Positions 23,980-31,020 of a stretch of DNA of 31,020 nucleotides are shown here, piece by piece. Numbering within the stretch: the stretch's first letter is position 1; the number at the start of each line of letters is the position of its first letter. The notes beneath the pieces were generated by a model. The model searched no databases, was not told the DNA's origin, and saw only the letters and a program-made list of their open reading frames with translations. This stretch comes from Methyloceanibacter sp. (GTDB taxonomy: Bacteria; Pseudomonadota; Alphaproteobacteria; Rhizobiales; Methyloligellaceae): NCBI GenBank assembly GCA_016649675.1, contig JAENXG010000005.1:1-31020 (forward strand), given 5' to 3'. The translations under genes and the position numbers were made by a program.

Positions 23980-24703
23980 CTATGCCCCCTTGTGCAAGGC
24001 CAACGAGAACCGCTCGATCCCCCGCTCGAGCCTTGCGTCGTTGCGCCTTACCGGATCGAGCAAGAGCCGGTAGAGCACCGTGACGACGATGATAGTCAGG
24101 ATTCCGGCGAACACCACGTCGGTCACGAAATGACGGCCGAAGACGACGCGCAAGCCGCCGACCGCGGTGCCGAAGACGACGGCGCTGCCGAGGGCGATGG
24201 GCCGGAGTTGCGGCGGCGCGAGACTCGCCAGTGCGACAGTCCAGAAGGCCTCCGAAGCCTCCCCCGACACGAAGGAACAGTTCCGCTTGCACGCCCCGCT
24301 TGGCCGCCACCAGGGTTGGAACTCTGCCGTCCCGGCGAATTGCTGAACGCTATTGGGCCGCGGCCTGCCCCAAGTCTCCTTGAGCAGCAGATTGCTGGTG
24401 AGGCCCGGGCCGATCAGGAAGGAGCCAATAAGGAAAGAGCACGACCGAAGGAGCGATCATCATGGGCGCGCTCGGAAATACGAGCTTGCGCAGGAGAGCG
24501 AAGATGGCGGGCAGCATGAGAAGGAAGGGAACCCAGTTGGCGACGCGGCGCACAAGGTTCCAGTCGTGTTTGATCGAGAGGGGAAATTTGGCTTTCTCGT
24601 GATCGAAAAACCAATCGGCGACCTGCAGGTCCAACAGGGGATACGCGGCGAACAAGACCCCGATGACAAGACCAAGAGCAATGGCACCAGGCGCGCGACA
24701 CAA
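23980..24703 (-). pseudogene. PAP2-superfamily membrane phosphatase with a frameshift
   Basis: The first part (24703 to about 24430) encodes hydrophobic segments, ADWFFDHEKAKFPLSIKHDW and VPFLLMLPAIFALLRKLVF. After a +1 shift near 24432 the frame continues GPGLTSNLLLKETWGRPRPN (motif 1, Lys and Arg-Pro), later CSFVSGEASEAFW (motif 2, normally SGH) and LRVVFGRHFVTDVVFAG (motif 3 with the catalytic His). This order identifies a PAP2/LpxE-PgpB type lipid phosphatase. The extra base lies in CTCTTTCCTTATTGG. The start is unclear, with only a TTG at 24703. Either a pseudogene or a sequence error. Confidence 0.8.
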
Positions 24704-24944
24704 CGACCCCCGACCCCCAACACTGAGGACAAACGCTAGCGCGCTGAGACAACGGTTTCAAGTGACTCGCGAAGGAGGGTTCTTCTTGGATGGCGATCCC
24801 ATGACGAAACAAATGACAGTCTTGATTTGTGTCAGTGCCGAGCGCTCGAAGCGGGTTTTTCCTCTCGGGGTCGGCCGCGGCGGGAACCCGAGCGGTTAGG
24901 CGGGCGTTTTAAGGCTTGAGCTGGTCGGCGCAGGAGTAAGGCGA

Positions 24945-25172
24945 ATGCCATACCGGACAAACCAGGAGCTGCCCGACAGCGTGAAGGACCATCTCCCGAG
25001 CCACGCGCAGGACATCTATCGCGAGGCATTCTATAGCGCTTGGGAGGAATACCAGAACCCCAGCAAACGGCGGGGCAGCGAGTCTCTGGAGGAAGTTGCT
25101 CACAAAGTCGCGTGGGCAGCGGTGAAGCAAAAATACGAGAAGGTGGGAGAGCAATGGCAACCCAAGTCGTAG
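24945..25172 (+). CDS. chaB: ChaB family protein
   Basis: A 75-residue protein with the ChaB pattern: MPYRTNQELPDSVKDHLPSH, AQDIYREAFYSAWEEYQ, then VAHKVAWAAVKQKYEK with a terminal W. In E. coli ChaB is called a regulator of the cation antiporter ChaA, though the evidence is old and many genomes have chaB without chaA, as seems true here. It is a small soluble helical protein. A GGAG site (24932-24935) precedes ATG 24945. The next small gene starts inside its last codons. Confidence 0.88.
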   Translation: MPYRTNQELPDSVKDHLPSHAQDIYREAFYSAWEEYQNPSKRRGSESLEEVAHKVAWAAVKQKYEKVGEQWQPKS

Positions 25173-25378
25173 AGCAGCATTCAGGCGAAGACGCGAAATT
25201 CAGTGACGGCGAGCTTGCGGGCATTCTCAGTCGCGGCTTCGCCAGGAGGCGCATGCGCGGGCTCGGCGGCGAGGCATGGCGGCAGACCGTGACGCAACAC
25301 GCGCCCGAGCCCTGGCCCGCGGCGCGCCTTTCGCTGCAAGCAAGGATCGCGGCGCTCGATACCGCCGCGCTCGACTAG
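25154..25378 (+). CDS. Small protein of unknown function overlapping chaB
   Basis: A 74-residue ORF beginning MATQVVEQHSGEDAKF within the last 19 bases of chaB, in another frame, preceded by GGGAGAG. It has an Arg-rich centre (RGFARRRMRGLGGEAW) and an Ala-rich helix at the end; no domain is recognised. It ends eight bases before the convergent membrane gene. The tight overlap with chaB and a ribosome site make it plausible, but protein-level support is lacking. Confidence 0.5.
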   Translation: MATQVVEQHSGEDAKFSDGELAGILSRGFARRRMRGLGGEAWRQTVTQHAPEPWPAARLSLQARIAALDTAALD

Positions 25379-25386
25379 GCCGTTTC

Positions 25387-25827
25387 TCAGGCCCGCGCGC
25401 CGGCGAGCAGCCAATAGATGAAGCCGCCGGCAAAGCCCGCGGCGGCGAAGATGGTCAGGTATTGACTGGCCAAGATCGAAGGCAGGTCCGCAGGTGTGGG
25501 CGCGATCAGTAGCGGAACGGCGGCAAGCGACGCCCCTCCGGCCAGTACGTAATACATCCACGACCTGATCCGCAAAATCTCCCCTACTATCACGGCGAGG
25601 AGCGCCGGCAGCGCGTTGAGCGCGGGCGCGACGGTGCCGGCGAACACCACGAAGCCAAGAGCGGCCTGCCCGCCATGGCGCACCATCGGATGGTTGGGAT
25701 CGGCGGCGCGGATCTCATCGCCTGCCCAGATCGCGCCGAGCGCAAACAGCACGATGATTGCGGCGAGGGCCGCGAGAAAAAACGCCACGACCACCCAGAG
25801 GATGCGGAAGAGAGTCCGGACGATCAC
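25387..25827 (-). CDS. Small integral membrane protein of unknown function
   Basis: A 146-residue protein with four predicted transmembrane helices: the first starting TLFRILWVVVAFFLAALAAI, then ALGFVVFAGTVAPALNALPA, a third around SWMYYVLAGGASLAAVPLLI and a last starting LTIFAAAGFAGGFIYWLLAG. The loop after helix 1 carries GDEIRAADPNHPMVRHGG. No known family was recognised. It is an isolated gene between convergent and divergent neighbours. ATG start at 25827. Confidence 0.75.
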   Translation of the reverse strand: MIVRTLFRILWVVVAFFLAALAAIIVLFALGAIWAGDEIRAADPNHPMVRHGGQAALGFVVFAGTVAPALNALPALLAVIVGEILRIRSWMYYVLAGGASLAAVPLLIAPTPADLPSILASQYLTIFAAAGFAGGFIYWLLAGARA

Positions 25828-25944
25828 TGCTCACCCCCTTGGTCGTGCTGCGTCACGCGCCAACTAGCCTTATAACATCTCGCAAGGTCGGCACCTCGCA
25901 ATGCCGCTGCCCAGCCACACGCAGCGCGCGGGGCACGCCTCGTC

Positions 25945-25974
25945 ATGGGGACCATCGCGATGGGGACCATAGAG
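25945..25974. repeat. 15-bp tandem duplication of a start codon region
   Basis: ATGGGGACCATCGCG is followed directly by ATGGGGACCATAGAG, with 12 of 15 bases identical. The encoded start is MGTIAMGTIEFW. The duplication supplies two in-frame start codons for the isomerase gene. Confidence 0.85.
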
Positions 25975-26555
25975 TTCTGGTATGAGTTCGCGAGCACCTA
26001 TTCCTATCCTGCCGCCATGCACATCGAGGCGCTGGCTGCAAGCGCAGGTGTCGGCGTCCGCTGGCGGCCGTTCCTCTCGGGCCGCTTTTCAAGGAGCATG
26101 GCTGGAACGACTCGCCGTTCAACATCTGTGCGGCCAAGGGGCGCTATATGTGGCGCGATCTCGCGCGCATCTGTGAGAGCGAAGGGCTCGCGCTCAAGAT
26201 GCCGCCGGTACGCTTCTCGCAGACCGGGCTGAAAGCGGCGCGGCTGGCGCTGGTGGGGGAAAGCGAGGGGTGGACACCTGCCTTCACCCGCGCCGTGTTT
26301 GCCGCCAATTACGCCGAGCAGAAGGACATCAGCGACGAGGCCACGCTTCGGGCGATCCTCACCGCGCTCGGCATCGATGCCGATGCGGCATTGGCCGCCG
26401 CCAATACAGCGGAAAACAAGACGGCGCTACGCGCGCAGACCGAGGAGGCCGGGTCACGCGGGCTGTTCGGCGCGCCGTCCTTCACCGTGGGCGACGAGCT
26501 CTTCTGGGGCAACGACCGGCTGGAAGCTGCGCTCGCCTGGGCGAGGGCTGCCTAG
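25945..26555 (+). pseudogene. 2-hydroxychromene-2-carboxylate isomerase (DsbA/kappa-GST fold), frameshifted
   Basis: The first frame encodes IEFWYEFASTYSYPAAMHIE and GVRWRPFLSG; after about 26090 the next frame continues LFKEHGWNDSPFN and KGRYMWRDLARICESEGLAL to the end, LFGAPSFTVGDELFWGNDRL. Together they form a normal-length (about 200 residues) glutathione-dependent isomerase of aromatic degradation, with the catalytic Ser region near the start and the GAPSF cis-Pro loop late. Loss of one C in GGGCCGC would explain the shift. The start region is a 15-base direct repeat giving two possible ATGs (25945, 25960). Pseudogene or sequence error. Confidence 0.82.
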
Positions 26556-26731
26556 TCTCTTTGGGTGCGCGACAGTGCCGCATTCGAGCGAGATCCATTG
26601 ACGCCTCCTGCTCGAGGATCCACCTTGCGGCTCGAGGCCAAGACTTAGGAAACCCAATCGCATGACGAGTGACAGCCATAGTCGATTGCCACTGCCGTTA
26701 GCGCCCGGCGTGGTCTGATCCCAAGCGAATC

Positions 26732-26778
26732 GGCTCACCCGCGACCGGGCCTGACGGCTCGTCGAGCAAAGGTGAGCC
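26732..26778 (+). promoter_or_regulatory. Hairpin that could sequester the mgtE ribosome-binding site
   Basis: GGCTCACC (26732-26739) is perfectly complementary to GGTGAGCC (26771-26778), which contains the mgtE Shine-Dalgarno stretch and ends directly before ATG 26779. Pairing across the 31-base loop would hide the ribosome site. Whether Mg2+ or anything else controls it is not shown by the sequence. Confidence 0.4.
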
Positions 26779-28149
26779 ATGAACGATACCCTCAACGAAG
26801 CTGAGACGCTCGACCCTGATGCACTGGCGGCAGAGCTCGCCAACGAGCATGCCGCCGACATTGTCGAGCGGCTCAACGCAGAGCCCCTTGAAACCGCTTC
26901 GGTTGCGCTTTCGGCAATGCCGTTGGAGCGCGCTGTCGAAGTGCTCGATGAGCCAGGGCTGGAGCGCGGCGCCGATTTGGTGGAGGCCCAGACCCCGGAG
27001 CGGGCAGCGGCGCTGCTCACCGCCATGTCAGCCGACCGGCGCGCCGAGGTGTTCAGGCATCTCGATGCGGCGCCCCGCGACCGGCTCCTGGACGGGCTCG
27101 ACCTAGAGACGAGAACTTCGCTCACCAAGCTGCTCGCTTATCCGGAGAACACAGCGGGCAGCATCATGACGACCGAATTTGTCGGCGTTCCGGCGACGTG
27201 GACCGTGGGCGAAGCGCTGCGCCATATCCGCATGGTCGAGAGCACGCGGGAAACGATCTATGCGATCTACGTGCTCGACCCGAAGACCAAGGCGCTGGTA
27301 AAGGCAACCTCGCTTCGCCGGCTGATCACCGGCGAGTCGCAGCACTCTGTCCTTTCCGTCTGCCCACCGCGGCGCCCTTTGACCGTGTCACCGCTGACCG
27401 ACCGCGAGGACGTGGCCCGCCTGATGTCAAAATACGACCTTCTCGCCGTACCCGTGGTGGACCGGCGGGGCCAGGTGCTCGGCATCGTGACCGTCGATGA
27501 CATCATCGATGCGATGATCGAGGAAAGCACCGAGGACGTGCAGAAGTTCGGCGGTATGGAAGCGCTCGATGCGCCCTACATGGATATCGGCTTCGTTCGC
27601 ATGATTCAGAAGCGCGCCGGCTGGCTGTGTGCGCTGTTTCTAGGGGAGATGCTCACGGCAAGCGCGATGCAGCATTTCGAGTCGGAGCTGGAAAAGGCGG
27701 TTGTGCTGACCCTCTTCATTCCGCTGATCATGAGCTCGGGCGGCAACTCGGGGTCGCAGGCGACCTCGCTCATCATTCGCGCCGTCGCGCTGCAAGAGGT
27801 ACGGCTGCGCGACTGGTGGCGGGTGGCGTTGCGCGAGTTGCCGACAGGACTGACGCTTGGAGCGATTCTCGGTCTCGTGGGTATTCTCCGCATAACCCTC
27901 TGGCAGAATTTGGGTCTGTTCGACTATGGCGAGCACTGGAGGCTGGTCGCCTGCACGGTGGGCGCGGCGCTTGTGGGCATCGTCACCTTTGGCTCCCTCG
28001 CCGGGTCGATGCTGCCCTTCATTCTGAAGCGGATCGGCTTCGACCCGGCGAGCGCATCGGCGCCTTTCGTCGCCACCCTTGTCGATGTCACCGGCCTGGT
28101 GATCTATTTCAGCATCGCGCTGATTTTCCTGAGAGGGACGCTTCTTTGA
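26779..28149 (+). CDS. mgtE: Magnesium transporter MgtE
   Basis: A 456-residue Mg2+ channel. Residues 1-125 form the helical N domain of repeated superhelix units (such as ELANEHAADIVERLN); CBS domains follow at about 130-255, including TAGSIMTTEFVGVP and VVDRRGQVLGIVTVDDIIDA; then a plug helix and five transmembrane helices. The pore region has PLIMSSGGNSGSQATSLIIR, the MgtE signature, and the Asp in LVDVTGLVIYF that lines the pore. In this family Mg2+ bound between the cytoplasmic domains closes the channel. Good ribosome site at 26771-26776, which may be hidden in a hairpin. Confidence 0.95.
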   Translation: MNDTLNEAETLDPDALAAELANEHAADIVERLNAEPLETASVALSAMPLERAVEVLDEPGLERGADLVEAQTPERAAALLTAMSADRRAEVFRHLDAAPRDRLLDGLDLETRTSLTKLLAYPENTAGSIMTTEFVGVPATWTVGEALRHIRMVESTRETIYAIYVLDPKTKALVKATSLRRLITGESQHSVLSVCPPRRPLTVSPLTDREDVARLMSKYDLLAVPVVDRRGQVLGIVTVDDIIDAMIEESTEDVQKFGGMEALDAPYMDIGFVRMIQKRAGWLCALFLGEMLTASAMQHFESELEKAVVLTLFIPLIMSSGGNSGSQATSLIIRAVALQEVRLRDWWRVALRELPTGLTLGAILGLVGILRITLWQNLGLFDYGEHWRLVACTVGAALVGIVTFGSLAGSMLPFILKRIGFDPASASAPFVATLVDVTGLVIYFSIALIFLRGTLL

Positions 28150-28180
28150 GCAGCATGCGTTGTTACGCGGCCAGGGCGGC

Positions 28181-29380
28181 CTACGCAGGCTGGATAAGCC
28201 GCTCGCTGGCGCGCTGCTTCACGCTGGCGCTTTTGAGCTGGCCGCAGGCCGCCATGATGTCGCGGCCGCGCGGGGAGCGCACCGGGCTCGCATAGCCGGC
28301 GCGGTTCACCACCTCGGCGAACTTCTCGATCTGCTCCCAGTCGGAGCATTCGAACGGTGCGCCGGGCCAGGGATTGAACGGGATCAGGTTGATCTTGGCA
28401 GGGATTTTGGCCAGGAGCCGCACCAGCGCCTTGGCGTCGGCGATGGAGTCGTTCACGCCTTTCAGCATCACATATTCGAAGGTGATCCGTTTGGCATTGG
28501 AGAGGCCGGGATAGGCACGGCAGGCGGCAAGCAGCTCCTTGAGCGGCCATTTCTTATTGATGGGCACCAGCGTGTCGCGCAGCTCGTCGCGCACGGCGTG
28601 GAGCGAGATGGCGAGCATGGTCCCTGCCTCCTCGCCCCAGCGCGGGATTTCCGGCACCACGCCCGAGGTCGAGAGTGTGATGCGGCGTTTGGAGATAGAG
28701 AGGCCCTCGCCGTCGGCAGTAATAGCCATGGCGTCGCGCACATTGGCGAAATTGTAGAGGGGCTCGCCCATCCCCATGAGCACCACATTGGTGATCTTGC
28801 GATCGGAGTCGGGCAAGCCACGCGGGTCGGGGGCGGTCGCACCCGGCCAGTCGCCGAGCCGGTCGCGGGCGAGCATGATCTGGCCCACGATCTCACCAGC
28901 GGTCAGATTGCGCACAAGCTTCTGCGTGCCGGTATGGCAGAAGCTGCAGGTCAGCGTGCAGCCGACCTGGCTCGAAATGCAGAGCGTGCCGCGGTCTTCC
29001 TCCGGGATGTAGACCGTCTCGACTTCCTTGCCGTCGGCAAGGCGTAACAGCCATTTGCGCGTGCCGTCGACAGAGACCTGCTCGGTCTCGATCTTCGGGC
29101 GCTCGAGCGTGAAGGCCTGGCCAAGCTCGGCGCGAAGGTCCTTGGCGATATCGGTCATGGCGGCCATGTCCGTCGCGCCGCGCACATAGAGCCAGCTCCA
29201 CAGCTGGCGCACCCGCATGCGTATCTGCCGCTCAGGCACGCCAAGCACGCGCAAGCGTGCGCCTAGCTCGTCACGACTGAGGCCGAGAAGAGGCTCGTGG
29301 TGGGGCCGATCGCCGATCTTGGGCGTCGCCTGCGTGGATAAAGACGGCATGGTCATGGCATCTGGCAGTGGGACCGGCAT
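28181..29380 (-). CDS. rlmN: RlmN, 23S rRNA (adenine2503-C2)/tRNA methyltransferase
   Basis: A 399-residue radical-SAM enzyme that methylates C2 of A2503 in 23S rRNA and A37 of some tRNAs. The cluster motif is C141-x3-C145-x2-C148 (GCTLTCSFCHTG), with the RlmN-type N-terminal domain before it and later NVVLMGMGEPLYNFANV, LSTSGVVP, SLHAVRDELR and VRSPRGRDIMAACGQL, which carries the methyl-carrying Cys near the C-terminus. Start ATG 29380, with in-frame ATGs at 29356 and 29350 as alternatives. Convergent with mgtE, 31 bases apart. Confidence 0.96.
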   Translation of the reverse strand: MPVPLPDAMTMPSLSTQATPKIGDRPHHEPLLGLSRDELGARLRVLGVPERQIRMRVRQLWSWLYVRGATDMAAMTDIAKDLRAELGQAFTLERPKIETEQVSVDGTRKWLLRLADGKEVETVYIPEEDRGTLCISSQVGCTLTCSFCHTGTQKLVRNLTAGEIVGQIMLARDRLGDWPGATAPDPRGLPDSDRKITNVVLMGMGEPLYNFANVRDAMAITADGEGLSISKRRITLSTSGVVPEIPRWGEEAGTMLAISLHAVRDELRDTLVPINKKWPLKELLAACRAYPGLSNAKRITFEYVMLKGVNDSIADAKALVRLLAKIPAKINLIPFNPWPGAPFECSDWEQIEKFAEVVNRAGYASPVRSPRGRDIMAACGQLKSASVKQRASERLIQPA

Positions 29381-29470
29381 ATCCGGCCCTCACCCCGTCA
29401 TATCATGCACGGCGAAGAGAATGCCAAGGACCAGGCGGGGTAAGGCGCACCGAACACGAAGCGACAATGG

Positions 29471-29764
29471 CTAATTGTCCATCGCCTCGTCGGCCGCATC
29501 CAACATCTTCTTGTCGGGATTGGCCTGGCAATCGATCAGCAACTGGGCGAGGTGGCCCGCCATCTTGCCGAAGTCGATGGTCGCGGGCTCATCCTCCTCG
29601 GTGTAGTAGCCCTCGAGCCACATCATGATCAGGCCTCTGTTATTGTCGTCGTATTTGGTGAAATCGGCGCAGGTCAGTTTGCTGAGATCGGCGGTCTCGG
29701 CGGCAAGTACAGGGCTTGCGCTCAAGAGTGCGGCGGCGACGATCGTTGCGGTGAGGACCTTCAT
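29471..29764 (-). CDS. HdeA/HdeB-like periplasmic protein
   Basis: A 97-residue protein with a signal peptide (MKVLTATIVAAALLSASPVL, cleavage after AA). The mature part has TCADF and LLIDCQANPDKKM, two Cys residues that probably form the single disulfide seen in HdeA/HdeB acid-stress chaperones, and the WLEGYYT segment typical of the family. In enterobacteria these bind unfolded periplasmic proteins at low pH; whether this one does is unknown. It lies 90 bases upstream of rlmN on the same strand. Confidence 0.75.
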   Translation of the reverse strand: MKVLTATIVAAALLSASPVLAAETADLSKLTCADFTKYDDNNRGLIMMWLEGYYTEEDEPATIDFGKMAGHLAQLLIDCQANPDKKMLDAADEAMDN

Positions 29765-29861
29765 GGCGGGTTTCTCCTTGCGGCTGGTGCGGCGCGGAGG
29801 CGACCCTAGTCGTGTTCAATTTGGCGAGCAAGAAGGGGACGAAGAGAGGATTTGCGTCGAC

Positions 29862-30365
29862 TTAACCCGCGCATTCCTTGGCGGCGCGGTCGAGGGCCTC
29901 GCTCAAGCCGTCGAGCGAATAGACGTCGCTCGTGGCGGTGCCGCGCGCCGACTTGCCGTCGATCTTCATCGTGCTGGCGCCCTTCATGGCCTCGATGAGC
30001 TTCGTCTCCATGTCAGGCTTCTCGACAAAGGCGCCTTCCTCCTTGGTGAAGAGATCGAACTTGGCGGTGCCGACCGTCAGCGTCGCCTTGGCGCCGGAGG
30101 GGAAGGGATAGCCCATCTTCACGCTCACCTCGTTCGTCACCCCGTCGGCGGGCCAGCGCGAGATGTAGAAAAAGATTGGGCCGCGTTTGATTTTCGCGGG
30201 ATTGGCTTGTTTGGGTTTGGCGACGGCGAAGCAGACCTTGGGCGTCCCGGTCGCGGCATAAGCGGACCAGTCCTTGAACTTCTCCAAGAGCGTGACGTCC
30301 TGCGCATAGGCGGACGTTGAGCACAACGCCCCCATGACGCAAACAGCTCGAACGGCCCGGCGCAT
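29862..30365 (-). CDS. Invasion-associated locus B (IalB)-like periplasmic protein
   Basis: A 167-residue protein from ATG 30365 with a signal peptide (RAVRAVCVMGALCSTSAYA, cleavage before QDVTLLEKF). The mature part starts FKDWSAYAATGTPKVCFAVA, then IFFYISRWPADGVTNEVSVK and AKFDLFTKEEGAFVE, and ends CAG. This pattern fits the IalB family, conserved in Rhizobiales; in Bartonella it aids erythrocyte invasion, but free-living homologues have no proven role. The reading frame runs upstream to 30635, but the signal peptide fixes the start at 30365. Confidence 0.8.
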   Translation of the reverse strand: MRRAVRAVCVMGALCSTSAYAQDVTLLEKFKDWSAYAATGTPKVCFAVAKPKQANPAKIKRGPIFFYISRWPADGVTNEVSVKMGYPFPSGAKATLTVGTAKFDLFTKEEGAFVEKPDMETKLIEAMKGASTMKIDGKSARGTATSDVYSLDGLSEALDRAAKECAG

Positions 30366-30435
30366 CTCCCCGTCCCCGATTCGTGAGCAGGCGTAAACCA
30401 TACAGTGTTGATTTTCCTTTGGCCAGAATAGCCGG

Positions 30436-30987
30436 TCAACCCTGCCGTCGCCGCCGTCGGGGGGCGCCTTGCACATGCGGGGAGGGCGGGAGCGCGTCAG
30501 CCCCTTCGGCGACGGGGCGGGAGGCAAAGCGGCCGAGGGCGCGCAAGCGATCATACATGACAATGGCGCCGGCAGTGGCCAGATTGAGCGAAAAAGCGGC
30601 CGGAATGCGTACCAGATGCTGGCAGCGCGCGGCAAGCGCGGGGCTCAGGGCCCCGCGTTCAGGGCCTAGCACATAGGCCGCCCGCAGCGGGTGGGCGAAG
30701 CTCGGCAGGTCGGTCGCCTCGTCCAGAATTTCGACCCCCACCAGGCTACAGCCTTTGGGCAGCGCAAGCTCGGCAAGGCTGGCCCAATGGTAGAGGGGCA
30801 GATGGATGTCGGCCTTGGAGGTGTCGGCCCTCATCTCCAAAGCCCTTTCGTCAGCGCCGATGGTGAACACGAAGCTCGTCCCGAACGCGTGCGCTGAGCG
30901 CACGAGATTGCCGAGATTGACAGGCTTGGAGATGCCCTCGACGCCGATGGCGAAATAGCCGCGCGCGGAGGGAAGGGCGGTTTTCAC
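30436..30987 (-). CDS. TrmH/SpoU-family RNA 2'-O-methyltransferase
   Basis: A 183-residue SPOUT methyltransferase that would methylate a ribose 2'-OH of tRNA or rRNA with SAM. Motif 1 is NLGNLVRSAHAFG (24-36, Asn and catalytic Arg), motif 2 YVLGPERGALS and motif 3 VRIPAAFSLNLATAGAIVMY, forming the trefoil knot. The C-terminus is a basic Arg-rich tail (APRRRRRQG). Start GTG 30987 has a GAGAGG site before it; the frame is open to the window edge (31020), so an upstream start is not excluded. The target base cannot be predicted. Confidence 0.88.
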   Translation of the reverse strand: MKTALPSARGYFAIGVEGISKPVNLGNLVRSAHAFGTSFVFTIGADERALEMRADTSKADIHLPLYHWASLAELALPKGCSLVGVEILDEATDLPSFAHPLRAAYVLGPERGALSPALAARCQHLVRIPAAFSLNLATAGAIVMYDRLRALGRFASRPVAEGADALPPSPHVQGAPRRRRRQG

Positions 30988-31020
30988 GGACCCTCTCTGC
31001 CACAGGCGCGGCAGGGGCAA

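Noticed and set aside
24801..24899. 32-codon ORF between the PAP2 gene and chaB
   Set aside because: No ribosome site, no similarity and a composition like spacer DNA.

Overview
The window is 31 kb of high-GC, densely coding chromosomal DNA from an alphaproteobacterium, most probably of the order Hyphomicrobiales (Rhizobiales). The reasons are the his-operon tail running hisF-hisE-coaA, the dapB/gpmA/DUF2244/nth neighbourhood, a periplasmic IalB-type protein, and several copies of a palindromic intergenic repeat (GAGCATGATC...GATCATGCTC) that I recall as common in this order. Most genes are housekeeping or core metabolic. No phage, transposase, integrase, CRISPR array, rRNA or tRNA was seen.

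Layout. 1-1538: end of hisF, then hisE and coaA. 1580-3841: two tandem paralogous outer-membrane beta-barrel proteins. 3968-5794: a PfkB-family (adenosine-kinase-like) sugar kinase and a divergent EI24/CysZ-like membrane protein. 5888-9366: a small secreted protein, nth, DUF2244 protein, gpmA and dapB. 9469-13364: a secreted protein of unknown function, an ICMT-like membrane methyltransferase, a membrane-bound GGDEF-EAL protein and a GNAT acetyltransferase. 13590-15175: an accessory pocket with a PepSY-like pseudogene, a typA 3'-end relic and a three-gene translationally coupled micro-operon. 15182-20701: typA, a Tat-exported bicupin (oxalate-decarboxylase-like), an AsnB-like amidotransferase and a cupin 3'-end relic. 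20723-24703: nitronate monooxygenase, a broken DUF429 gene and argG, preceded by a frameshifted PAP2 phosphatase. 24945-28149: chaB with an overlapping small gene, a small membrane protein, a frameshifted 2-hydroxychromene-2-carboxylate isomerase and mgtE. 28181-31020: rlmN, an HdeA/B-like protein, an IalB-like protein and a TrmH-family RNA methyltransferase.

The most interesting observation is a repeated architecture. Three separate genes (nth, typA, cupin) each have a short, decayed second copy of their own 3' end lying downstream, with one or more accessory genes between the real 3' end and the relic. For typA and the cupin the differences between copy and relic are mostly synonymous, so the relics look like tails of separately evolved alleles rather than fresh duplications. 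One explanation is import of an accessory gene next to a homologous core gene, with crossover inside the core gene and illegitimate joining at its far end, leaving the resident 3' tail displaced. A second theme is gene decay or sequence error: three genes between 21.8 and 26.6 kb carry frameshifts, and a PepSY-like gene at 13.8 kb has an in-frame amber codon.
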